Source of the DNA: Mesorhizobium sp. AR02
GTDB taxonomy: Bacteria > Pseudomonadota > Alphaproteobacteria > Rhizobiales > Rhizobiaceae
Direction of reading: 5' to 3'
DNA: 64,000 nucleotides
Assembly: GCF_024746835.1 (NCBI RefSeq)
Contig: NZ_CP080531.1
Coordinates: 3,740,001 to 3,804,000 of the forward strand
Below the pieces are notes generated by a model. The model did no database searches, was not told the DNA's origin, and saw only the letters and a list, made by a program, of their open reading frames with translations. A program made the translations under genes and the position numbers. How positions within the stretch are numbered: the stretch's first letter is position 1; every line of letters begins with the position of its first letter. Shown here piece by piece: positions 56,231 to 64,000 of this stretch.

Positions 56231-57063
56231 GTTGGTTGGCTTCAAAGCCTACCCTAGAAGTCTCCAATCATTTGAAAATCCAAGTAGTAAAAGCTTGCAT
56301 TGCAGAGTCCCGGAAAAATTTCAACACTGCGCATATCTCCTCCCAACACGATAGGGCCTGTGAGAAGTCTATCGCCCTCGTGAGGATGACGCCTGGGAAG
56401 GAGAGGTTGGCGCCAAAATGCGTCAGCTGCTGAAACGCCGACTGCACAAAGCGATGTGGTTTGAAATGTCGTCGGCCTCTGCGAGCCCAGCGGACCTACT
56501 TGGACAGGTCTGGAAATCGGGCGGAATTTCATCACCTGCGGCCCTGGAGTGCTTTGTTTGTTTCAATTACCAGGGCGAATTGCAATTAAAGTTGCGTCGA
56601 CGCGTACGATGCTGAAAACCGCTTGTCAAGCGAAGTGAGGATTTGACCCCCCTATTGCCTCGAGGAATGTTACCGAGCGCGATTAGCCGACATGGCCGCT
56701 ATCTCGCTCTATCCCCGATGATCCGCAATGTACGTCAGGGCCAACGAACGCCAAGCGGCCAGGCATCAGCGCGCAAAAAGGAACATCATTGCCTGCGCGA
56801 AAATGGCCCCTTGAACGTCGCACCCACCGTCATCATGCGCCCCAGTCGTCAAACAGTGTAACAGATCCTACAAGTAACTTCACAGAATCTTTGCACACGC
56901 TAATCGTGACAAATGGTACGTTCACCCCAATGTCCGAGGTCGGGCACCTGGCGCCCTAGGTACCTGAAAGTATCCAAACTGAAACCCGAGCCCTGTTGCG
57001 ATGATCCAGGTCTCGTCCTGTAGCTGCAAATCACACTTCAATCTACCTGACAGGGGAAGTGAT
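56231..57063. other. Gene-poor junction before the metabolic cassette
   Basis: About 830 bases without a supported gene. The segment GTCAAGCGAAGTGAGGATTT near 56624 resembles insertion-sequence ends but is unproven. Close to the end, TTGCAC (about 56892) and a TGGTAC-like element 17 bases on could be the promoter of the kinase gene. Confidence 0.4.
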
Positions 57064-58119
57064 ATGGCGATCCAAAATTCTACGCATCCTATCGGCCCCC
57101 CAGGCGGCGGGGCGAGCATGTTGACTAGAGAACTTCTCGACGCGGTCGCCGATGAAGTTTGGAGGCCATATATGTGTCACCAGACGTTCGAGGGCGCGGA
57201 TGCGGCCCAAATTATCGCCGAGGACGGCCAGCAGCCAAGGGTTCATTCTGGCGACGCTCTTTGTTGCGGCACATTCGGCGAGTTGCTGCAAGGCCAGTTG
57301 CCGGTCGGCTCCATTCCCCGTGACCCCCACTTCTTGGTCACGATGCCCATCGCGCTCTTTGCGCGAGCCCACTTCATGCCGATTGCAGGCACACGAACCG
57401 TAAGCGTTTATCCGTCACATAAAGTTAAAGCAAAACGACTGGCTGAGAATCTCGTGATTGCGCTCGGCGCCTCGGGAGGAATCCTCCTTTTGCAATCTGA
57501 GCTCCCGGAAGGCAAAGGGCTGGCGAGTTCGTCCGCGGATCTTGTTGCGACGGCACGGTCAATCGCCTGCTGCTTCAAGAGTAGAGTCCGGACATCATTG
57601 ATCGAGAAGCTAATGGCAGAGATCGAGCCATCCGACGGGGTGATGTACCCAGGCGTGGTCGCATATCAACAGCGAACATGCGGCCTTCTCTCCTTCCTTG
57701 GGCAAATGCCGCCGCTTGCAATCGTCGGTATCGATGAAGGAGGGATCGTCGAAACCGTCGACTATGATCAACGGCGAGGGGAAATCTCCACCAGCCACAG
57801 AGCAGAATATCACCAATTACTCGACCGCGCACGGATAGCAATTCCGCGCGGTGACACGGCGACGATAGGCAGAATAGCTACGGCCAGCGCGCTCCTGCAT
57901 CAGGAGCGGGCGCCAAAGCAGCATCTGAACTCGATGCTAGCAGCATCCAAGGCCACTGGCGCTCTCGGGGTCATCGTCGCGCACAGCGGCACAATGATAG
58001 GAATTCTGCTTGATCGAATGGCGGCTGACTTTCCACGGAAGCTTCGGTCCGTGCTTGCCCATGTATCGCCGCTCGACAACTCGCCAAAAATATATCTAAC
58101 CCTGACTGGCTGCCGGTGA
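57064..58119 (+). CDS. GHMP-family kinase, PduX-like (L-threonine/L-serine kinase type)
   Basis: 351 residues from the ATG at 57064 with GGGGAAG upstream. The GHMP ATP loop reads LPEGKGLASSSADLVATARS (about 145-164), very close to the PduX type. N-terminal DALCCGTFGELLQGQLP matches the family opening (pathGTfGElvQG-like). PduX makes O-phospho-L-threonine. Here the product would be O-phospho-Thr or -Ser as substrate for the next enzyme. First gene of a three-gene run, 10 bases before the PLP enzyme. No cobalamin genes are near, so a cobinamide-linker role is unlikely. Confidence 0.8.
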   Translation: MAIQNSTHPIGPPGGGASMLTRELLDAVADEVWRPYMCHQTFEGADAAQIIAEDGQQPRVHSGDALCCGTFGELLQGQLPVGSIPRDPHFLVTMPIALFARAHFMPIAGTRTVSVYPSHKVKAKRLAENLVIALGASGGILLLQSELPEGKGLASSSADLVATARSIACCFKSRVRTSLIEKLMAEIEPSDGVMYPGVVAYQQRTCGLLSFLGQMPPLAIVGIDEGGIVETVDYDQRRGEISTSHRAEYHQLLDRARIAIPRGDTATIGRIATASALLHQERAPKQHLNSMLAASKATGALGVIVAHSGTMIGILLDRMAADFPRKLRSVLAHVSPLDNSPKIYLTLTGCR

Positions 58120-58129
58120 GGTAAGCAAT

Positions 58130-59188
58130 ATGGACGCTGTTCGCAAAGGCCTGCCATTCTCCGGCTATTCCGATGCCTATGCTCTCCCCAGCATTATTAG
58201 GTGTGAGACAAACCTCTATCTAGCGCAGTTCGCGTTCATGAAGCTTCTGCCTGCGAAGTACATCATTGAGCAAGCGCTGGCTCGAGGGGCTTTGACGCAC
58301 GGCATGAAAGTTCTCGAGACCTCGAGCGGAACCTTCGCGCTCGGTTTGGCCGTAGTTTGCCGGGAACGTGGATTCCAGCTCGAAATCTTTACAGACCCAG
58401 TGATGGACAAAGGCCTCGAAAACAGGTTGACCTCCTTGGGGGCCAAAGTCTTCATAATAACTGAAAAGGCGAAGCATGGTGGCTATCAAAGAAGCCGCCT
58501 CGACGCATTACATGCCAGGATGAGACAGTTGGGCCACTCCTGTTTCTGGCCCCGGCAATACGAAACACCGGACAACCCCGCAGCCTATAAGCGCTTCGCC
58601 GATCAGATATCGGGGATATTGGACGCCGACGTAACTTTGGTCGGTTCTGTGGGGTCAGGCGGCTCTACCTGCGGAACGATAGAGCGCCTCCGCCAAAAAG
58701 CCCCTGGCGCGCGCCTGATTGGAGTGGACACGTTTAACAGCGTCATTTTTGGCCAACAGGATGGCGAACGGAAACTGCGGGGGCTGGGAAACAGTCTTGT
58801 CCCCAAGAACGTGAAGCATGAACTGTATGACGAGGTGCATCTCATCTCGGCTCCGCTCGCATTTGCTGCAACGCGATCCCTCCACGAACGGCACGCCGTT
58901 TTCGCCGGTCCGACATCCGGAGCGAGCTACATCGTTGGGCGTTGGCGCGCTCGGCAATATCCAAGAGAAAGCGTAGTCGTCATATGTCCTGATGAAGGCC
59001 ACCGCTACGTCGAAGCTGTTTACGACAACGAGTGGCTCAAGCAGAACGGATGTCTAAACGAAGGTGTTCTGCTGGAGGCGCCGACAACCGAAAATCACCC
59101 TTCGACTGCCCTCCCACCGTGGAACCGATATCTCTGGAATCGGAGAAGCAGGGAAGCTGTCCTAAACGTTTCGGAGGACCCGTCATGA
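58130..59188 (+). CDS. Cysteine-synthase-like PLP enzyme (beta-replacement type)
   Basis: 352 residues. Fold-type II marks are present: [18 protein letters not shown] with the probable PLP Lys, phosphate loop [12 protein letters not shown], glycine loop [12 protein letters not shown], and [14 protein letters not shown] near the end. The usual S-x-K-D-R around the Lys reads P-A-K-Y-I, so it is a divergent branch, not housekeeping CysK. By family logic it replaces the phosphate of O-phospho-Ser/Thr with a nucleophile, probably an amino group. It overlaps the next gene by 4 bases. Confidence 0.8.
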   Translation: MDAVRKGLPFSGYSDAYALPSIIRCETNLYLAQFAFMKLLPAKYIIEQALARGALTHGMKVLETSSGTFALGLAVVCRERGFQLEIFTDPVMDKGLENRLTSLGAKVFIITEKAKHGGYQRSRLDALHARMRQLGHSCFWPRQYETPDNPAAYKRFADQISGILDADVTLVGSVGSGGSTCGTIERLRQKAPGARLIGVDTFNSVIFGQQDGERKLRGLGNSLVPKNVKHELYDEVHLISAPLAFAATRSLHERHAVFAGPTSGASYIVGRWRARQYPRESVVVICPDEGHRYVEAVYDNEWLKQNGCLNEGVLLEAPTTENHPSTALPPWNRYLWNRRSREAVLNVSEDPS

Positions 59189-61887
59189 TGAACCGAGGTA
59201 GCTTCCTTTTCGTGGAAAGCAACACAACGGGCACTGGCGAACTGTTGATGAAGCGGGCCCGAGCCTTGGGTTTTGAGCCCTATCTTGTTACGCGCAATCC
59301 TGCGCGCTATCCGTTCCTCAAAGACTCGGTCGCTCAAGTGATTGAAGCTGAAACGCGCAGTCCGGACGAACTCGTCGGGGTCGCTGCCAAATTAGGAGGC
59401 CTGGCAGGTATATACTCGTCGTCGGATTATTTTGTGGAAGCAGCGTCAAGTGTCGCGATGGCGATGGGGCTACCGGCAGCGAATTCGGAGGCTATAGCCA
59501 CATGCCGGCACAAATGGAAGCAAGCTGCCGAGTTACAGAGACAATCAATCACGATCCCTGAAACACGGCTGGCCAATTCCGTCAGAGACGTCGAGAATAT
59601 TCTTGCCCAAGCCACTCTGCCGGTGGTCGTCAAGCCGGTGTCCGGAAGTGGTAGTAGCGGCGTGAGGTTGTGCGATAGTGCCGCCGCCGCCATCAAGGCG
59701 TTTGAGAGTGCAAGGGGCGCACTGCTCGATCAAGTGGATCTGCCCAGTCCCGACATCCTCATCCAGCAATATGTCGAGGGCAAGGAATATTCTGCAGAGA
59801 TAATTGCGTACGATGGGACGCTGCACTGCCTAGGAATTCTTGCCAAGCACAAAGGGCCGGCTCCCTGCTTCGTCGAGGTGGGACACGACTTCCCGGCCCC
59901 GCTACCGGAGCCATCTCTACGGGAACTGACCTCTTTTGCCGCGGGCGCGGTGTCGGCTCTGGGCCTGAATTTCGGACCGGCTCATGTAGAGTTCGTGATA
60001 GCGGAGTCGGGCCCCGTCATCATCGAGGTCAACCCCAGGCTGGCTGGAGGGATGATTCCAGTCATGCTCTCCCACGCCTTGGGAACGTCAATCCTTGACA
60101 TGGTGATTAAACTTTACGCGGGAGAAGGGTTCACGCCCCCACGCGCGAGTGCAAAGGCGGGAGCTATCCGTTTCCAACTCGCTCACAAATCCGGCAAGCT
60201 CAAACGCCTGGAATTCTCTCGAAAACCAGACCCGACAGTGCCCGAGGCGGGGCTACTGAAATCTGAGGGGGAGGAAGTTAAAATAAATGGCGACTTCAGA
60301 GACCGAGTAGCCTACTCCGTAGGCGTTGCTGATGAACTGAATGTCGCCGTCGCGGCAGCGCAACGGGTGATCGATTCCATTGTAATCGAAATCGAGACGG
60401 CTGCTGACAAAACGGCCAACACGCAAGTCGCTGGGTCAAGTGAGGGCGGGTGGAACCTACATCCCGAAGCGATGAAATTGCTCGCCCCGCCTATAGAACT
60501 TTCGCGCGATGGCCGCCTTCTGCAGCACCAAGCGGCCATAGACGAAGCACATCTGGTGATGCTTGCGGACCAGGGCTTGGTCAGCAAGGCGGTCGCTGCC
60601 GATCTCCTCAAGCACATCTGGGATCTCCAGGACGAGGGCTTTCAGTCTTTGGAGGGCCGCGATGCCCCGCGTGGCGTCTATCTTGCTTATGAGGCCGAAC
60701 TTGCCGCCAGAGCTGGCACGGAAAAGGCCGGCTGGCTGCACCTCGCTAGGTCCCGCAACGACTTGAACGCGACCATTTCTCTCCTGACTCTCCGGGAGGC
60801 CGCGTGTTCCATCTCCCAACAGATTGGAATTGCACAAGATGCCCTGCTTCAGCGAGCGGAAGAGGCATCGAGCCTTGTGGCTCCGTTGTACAGTCAGTAC
60901 CAGATCGCACTCCCTGGGTCGCCAGGGCACTACTTGCTTGGCGTCTTCTTCGCTCTGGGACGCGAGCGCCAGCGCCTCCATAGTCTGCTGGAAGACATCA
61001 GGAACTGCCCTATGGGAGCTGGTGCCGGCGGAGGCACCAGTATGCAGATTGATCCTTTGAAAACCGCAAGTCTTCTAGGATTTGAAGAGCCGTCGTTCAA
61101 CTCACTTGATGCGGTCGCGAGCCGAGACCATCACCTGCACGGGCTTTCTATCTTTGCTAGCACCTCAACCTTGCTCAGTCGTGTGGCCCAGGATCTGCAG
61201 GTCTGGACGACTCGTGAACTCGCTCTTATCGACATTCCTCGAAATCTTGCCGGGGGCTCGTCCATGCTGCCGCAAAAGAAGAACCCGTTCCTACTTGAAC
61301 ACATCAAGGGGTCGGCTAGCACCGTAATTGGCGCATACGTTTCTGCGGCAACGGCTACCTCCAAAGCACCCTTCAGCAACTCGATTGAAGCAAGCAACTA
61401 CGGCTGCTCTCCTCTCAGGCTTTCAGAGGAGGCCCTGACGAGGGCCATCATCCTTACATCGCTTATCGTGAAGTACATGTCGTTCAACATCAGGTCGATG
61501 CGCGAACATCTGGAAGACGGGTCATCAATGACGGCCATCGCCGCCGAACGGATGGCGTCGCGAGGCATCCCTTTCAGGGAGGCCCACACTCAAATTGGGG
61601 AGATCGCGCAGCGACTGTCTCAGGTTAGCTGCGCCACACAACGCCGAAGCGAGCTTGCCAGCCAACTCGCTGGCGTGTTCCCGGCGAGTCTTGAAGAGTG
61701 CAGGGATGCTCTGCAGTTCGGAGGAGGACCCGGAAAACGATCAACCGACGACCAGCTTTCCGTTGCAAAGACGCTTTTTCGGGACATGCAGCTGAAATGC
61801 GCCGAGATATCGGAACGCCGGGCGCACGCTGAGGTGCACCGCAAAGGGAGGGTGAAAGAACTCATCGATAAACACGCATCCACTTGA
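59185..61887 (+). CDS. ATP-grasp ligase fused to argininosuccinate-lyase-like domain
   Basis: 900 residues from the ATG at 59185 (GGAGGA 6 bases upstream); an earlier GTG lies inside the previous gene. Residues 1-420 are ATP-grasp: pre-domain ([19 protein letters not shown]), glycine loop [13 protein letters not shown] (about 149), EGKEYSAEI, and Mg ligands [12 protein letters not shown] (about 280). Residues about 430-880 are a fumarase/ASL-superfamily lyase: [11 protein letters not shown] (about 520), [10 protein letters not shown] (about 635) and the signature [13 protein letters not shown] (about 690). The T-H of the usual G-Y-T-H-L-Q block is replaced by S-Q (LYSQYQ, Gln near 571). It would release fumarate from an N-succinyl-type amine and ligate the product. 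Confidence 0.82.
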   Translation: MMNRGSFLFVESNTTGTGELLMKRARALGFEPYLVTRNPARYPFLKDSVAQVIEAETRSPDELVGVAAKLGGLAGIYSSSDYFVEAASSVAMAMGLPAANSEAIATCRHKWKQAAELQRQSITIPETRLANSVRDVENILAQATLPVVVKPVSGSGSSGVRLCDSAAAAIKAFESARGALLDQVDLPSPDILIQQYVEGKEYSAEIIAYDGTLHCLGILAKHKGPAPCFVEVGHDFPAPLPEPSLRELTSFAAGAVSALGLNFGPAHVEFVIAESGPVIIEVNPRLAGGMIPVMLSHALGTSILDMVIKLYAGEGFTPPRASAKAGAIRFQLAHKSGKLKRLEFSRKPDPTVPEAGLLKSEGEEVKINGDFRDRVAYSVGVADELNVAVAAAQRVIDSIVIEIETAADKTANTQVAGSSEGGWNLHPEAMKLLAPPIELSRDGRLLQHQAAIDEAHLVMLADQGLVSKAVAADLLKHIWDLQDEGFQSLEGRDAPRGVYLAYEAELAARAGTEKAGWLHLARSRNDLNATISLLTLREAACSISQQIGIAQDALLQRAEEASSLVAPLYSQYQIALPGSPGHYLLGVFFALGRERQRLHSLLEDIRNCPMGAGAGGGTSMQIDPLKTASLLGFEEPSFNSLDAVASRDHHLHGLSIFASTSTLLSRVAQDLQVWTTRELALIDIPRNLAGGSSMLPQKKNPFLLEHIKGSASTVIGAYVSAATATSKAPFSNSIEASNYGCSPLRLSEEALTRAIILTSLIVKYMSFNIRSMREHLEDGSSMTAIAAERMASRGIPFREAHTQIGEIAQRLSQVSCATQRRSELASQLAGVFPASLEECRDALQFGGGPGKRSTDDQLSVAKTLFRDMQLKCAEISERRAHAEVHRKGRVKELIDKHAST

Positions 61888-62099
61888 AGGAGTGGAGTCT
61901 GTGGACAAAGTCTGGCGGGTGTCTGGGACCGGACAGGGATTGCGGTCCGGAGCGCGAACCGACCTGTTCGTATCGGGATTGAACGACGCCTGCTGACTTG
62001 GCGTGAAGAGTGGGTCGCGTATCCGTTGTCGGTTCGTAGACAGGTTTGTGGGGTTCTGGGTCCCCTCCCATGTTCCAAGTCAATGGTTCTCGGGACTGT

Positions 62100-62245
62100 C
62101 AGGAAATCTATGCGCGGGGCCGGTTTCGTCATGGCCGACGAACCTTTCGCCGAAAACCACGGCGAACTGGGTCCTGGCCTCGAACCATTCGCGCGGTGGT
62201 CGTTTCCACTCTTCGGCCGAGTGGTTCAGAACCAGAGATAGCAGC
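62100..62245 (-). pseudogene. Remnant of an IS256/mutator-like transposase C-terminus
   Basis: The - strand reads LNHSAEEWKRPPREWFEAR then TQFAVVFGERF, resembling the final W-x-x-P-x-x-W...Q-F-A-x-x-F-x-x-R-F block of mutator-type transposases. Only this short piece is left. It lies in the 475-base gap between the lyase gene and the Lrp regulator, the rest of which shows nothing I recognise. Confidence 0.45.
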
Positions 62246-62362
62246 CTCATGTCGTTAGAGACTCCAAATTCGTGCGCTCCTTACCCTTCAGACGTTCCGA
62301 CGCGACTACTATCATGGCGCAGAATTTGCAGTGAGAGCCACGTACATCAGGAGAATGCCTAT

Positions 62363-62827
62363 ATGATGCGGGCTGGTAAAACGCGACTCGACGATTTCGA
62401 CATTAAAATCGTGCAACTAAACCTCATGCCGCGGCGCGAAATTTCGGACCGCGTTGGCCTCTCGGCAGCGGCGGTAGCGAGACGTCTAAAACGGCTTCGT
62501 TCCACCGGAATAATCAGAAAGGACATTTCCATCCTAAACGAGAGAGCGGTAGGGCGTCCTCAGACGGTCTTCGTCGAGGTGACCGCTAAAAACGGAAAAC
62601 TGGAACTTCTCGACGGGATGAAAAGACGGTTCCTGAACTGCCCTCAGGTGCAGCAATGCTACCACGTTACCGGAGAGGCAGACTTCCTCCTTATCATTAC
62701 TACCATAGACATGGACGAGTATACGTCTCTTACACGGCAATTGTTTTTCAAGAAAGGAAACGTGAAGAGCTTCCGAACTTGCGTCATGATGGAAGAGGTT
62801 AAGTCCGTGGGTCCAATCCCGCTTTAG
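62363..62827 (+). CDS. Lrp/AsnC-family regulator
   Basis: 154 residues from the ATG at 62363 (CAGGAGA upstream; a second ATG follows at once). Helix-turn-helix: FDIKIVQLNLMPRREISDRV and GLSAAAVARRLKRLRSTGII. The RAM ligand-binding domain follows: VGRPQTVFVEVTAKNGKLEL, VQQCYHVTGEADFLLIITT and VKSFRTCVMMEEVK. Such proteins sense amino acids. As last gene of the cassette it probably responds to its amino-acid-like product or substrate. Confidence 0.88.
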   Translation: MMRAGKTRLDDFDIKIVQLNLMPRREISDRVGLSAAAVARRLKRLRSTGIIRKDISILNERAVGRPQTVFVEVTAKNGKLELLDGMKRRFLNCPQVQQCYHVTGEADFLLIITTIDMDEYTSLTRQLFFKKGNVKSFRTCVMMEEVKSVGPIPL

Positions 62828-63078
62828 CCATCGCTATTCCGCGGCCTCGACTTCAGCTTCGCTGCTTCACGCTCGGGGGTACTGGTCAGTTGGAGAGTGT
62901 GAACGGGTATAGTCGTCCGTGAAGAACTCGGAACGCTTTGATTCATTTTGCTTTTTCGTTCCATAACGGGGCTGGATTTTGCCGAATTTCGTGGCTTTGA
63001 GCGGCGATTTCCGGCAATTTGAAAGCGTGCCTGTACGCGTGATTCGACTGTTGTGGCGAAGCTGCGAGGGAGCGAGCG

Positions 63079-64000
63079 ATGCGGCCGAAGGAACGGCGCG
63101 AGAGCGGCCAGACCGACCTGTTGCGATCCCGGCTCGACCAGATCCTCAATATGGATCATGCGCTTGTGCAACTGGCCAAGGCGATCGACTGGCGCTTTTT
63201 GGAAGAACGGCTTGGCGCGGTCTATGACGACGATCCCGGCCGGCCGCCGCTGCCGACACGGCTGATGGCGGGCCTGGCCATCCTCAAGTCGATGCACAAC
63301 CTGTCCGACGAGGCGCTGTGCGAGCGCTGGCTGGAGAACCCCTATTACCAGCAGTTCTGCGGGGAAGAGTTCTTCCAGCACCGCCTGCCCTTCGACCGCA
63401 CCTCGCTGACGCGCTGGCGTCTGCGCATGGGCGAGGAGCGGCTGATGGCCTTGCTCCAGGAGAGCCTTGCGGCAGCGACCCGGTTGGGCGCGGCCAAACC
63501 GGCGGACTTCCGTGCGGTGATCGTCGACACCACCGTGCAGGAGAAGGCCATCACTTTCCCGACCGACGCCAAGCTGATGCATCGCGCCCGCGAGCGGCTG
63601 GTGAAGCTGGCCAGGAAACATGGCATCGGCCTGCGCCAGTCCTATGCGCGGGTCGGCAAGTTCGCGCTGATCAAGCATCAGCGTTATGCCCACGCCAAGC
63701 AGTTCAAGCGGGCCAACCGGGCGCTCAAGCGACTGCGCACCATGCTCGGTGCGGTGATCCGCGACATCACCCGCAAGCTCGCCGGGCGGCCGGAACTGTC
63801 GCAGCCCTTCGCCCTGCCGCTGTCGCTGGCCCGACGTGTCAGGGACCAGCGCCAGCGCGAGCGGGGCAAGAAGCTCTACTCCCTGCATGCTCCCGAGGTG
63901 GAGTGCATCGGCAAGGGCAAGGCCCACAAGCCCTATGAGTTCGGCGTCAAGGTCTCGGTCGCCACCACGCTGCAGCGCAGCCGCGGCGGCCAGTTCGTCG
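63079..64000 (+). mobile_element. IS5-type transposase gene, cut off by window end
   Basis: 307 codons are visible from the ATG at 63079, open to the last base. Opening MRPKERRESGQTDLLRSRLD, then WRFLEERLGAVYDDDPGRPP, PTRLMAGLAILKSMHNLSDE, CERWLENPYYQQFCGEEFFQ and FDRTSLTRWRLRMGEER, which are marks of IS5-family (IS1182/ISL-like subgroup) transposases. DFRAVIVDTTVQEKAITFPT carries the first catalytic Asp of the DDE triad. Left terminal repeat not determined; a small hairpin (TTGCCG...CGGCAA) lies near 62980-63017. Confidence 0.82.

Noticed and set aside
56600..56680. End of an IS21-type element (GTCAAGCGAAGTGAGGATTT)
   Set aside because: Resembles insertion-sequence ends from memory only; no partner repeat or transposase fragment was found.
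57064..58119. Cobalamin-pathway PduX proper or homoserine kinase
   Set aside because: No cobalamin or threonine pathway genes nearby; the coupled PLP and lyase genes point to another pathway.
59185..61887. Housekeeping argininosuccinate lyase argH
   Set aside because: The lyase half is fused to ATP-grasp, lacks the conserved Thr-His, and is coupled to kinase and PLP genes and not to argG.

Overview
The window opens in the 3' part of a 23S rRNA gene, followed by 5S rRNA and initiator tRNA-Met. This is the end of a typical alphaproteobacterial rRNA operon. Gene content and high GC suggest the order Hyphomicrobiales (a Mesorhizobium/Bradyrhizobium-like relative), but I cannot name the genus. 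From the tRNA onward, everything visible looks like one large integrated mobile element (an integrative and conjugative element, ICE). It starts with a large serine recombinase whose last codons lie inside the tRNA gene. The far end of the element is not seen.

Layout. (1) 1-2355: rRNA/tRNA and the presumed attachment site. (2) 2312-4177: recombinase and a small companion gene. (3) 4.5-17.5 kb: defence-like cargo. This holds a VapBC-type toxin-antitoxin pair, a DUF5131/TcmP/nuclease-like/HEPN-like run on the + strand, and a long - strand run made of Gabija (gajA-gajB) and four unrecognised genes, two of them nuclease-like. A broken DUF3800 gene closes the block. (4) 17.5-22.4 kb: ICE backbone I (ParB-like protein, membrane protein, a QseM-like DUF2285 protein, DUF736). 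(5) 22.9-29.7 kb: a second defence cargo, a tight five-gene operon (small membrane protein, CHAT protease-like protein, QatB-like partner, QueC/QatC-like protein, ASCH protein), then an AbiGi-like gene. I consider this the best candidate for an undescribed defence system. (6) 29.7-42.1 kb: ICE backbone II. It has DUF932, a regulatory set closely resembling qseC-qseM-fseA-rdfS of mesorhizobial symbiosis ICEs (including an apparent +1 frameshift within fseA), repA with internal iterons, parA, traF, a lytic transglycosylase, a relaxase with palindromic repeats upstream, and a TraG coupling protein. (7) 42.3-44.7 kb: a DUF4403 lipoprotein and a frameshifted membrane gene interrupt the transfer region. 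(8) 45-55.6 kb: a complete trbBCDEJKLFGI type IV secretion operon, DUF2274 and a LysR regulator. (9) 55.7-57 kb: DUF3422 debris. (10) 57-62.8 kb: a compact metabolic cassette of a PduX-like GHMP kinase, a cysteine-synthase-like PLP enzyme, a fused ATP-grasp/argininosuccinate-lyase-like protein and an Lrp/AsnC regulator. (11) The window ends inside an IS5-type transposase gene.

How it may work together. The recombinase and RdfS-like factor would control integration and excision. QseC/QseM/FseA would gate that switch. RepA/ParA/ParB would maintain the excised circle, and relaxase, TraG and Trb would transfer it. The cargo would protect the host from phages and add a small-molecule pathway. The metabolic cassette reads as: phosphorylate Ser/Thr, replace the phosphate with the amino group of aspartate, eliminate fumarate to leave a 2,3-diamino acid, then ligate it by ATP-grasp. 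That pathway is inferred from family logic and is not demonstrated by sequence alone.
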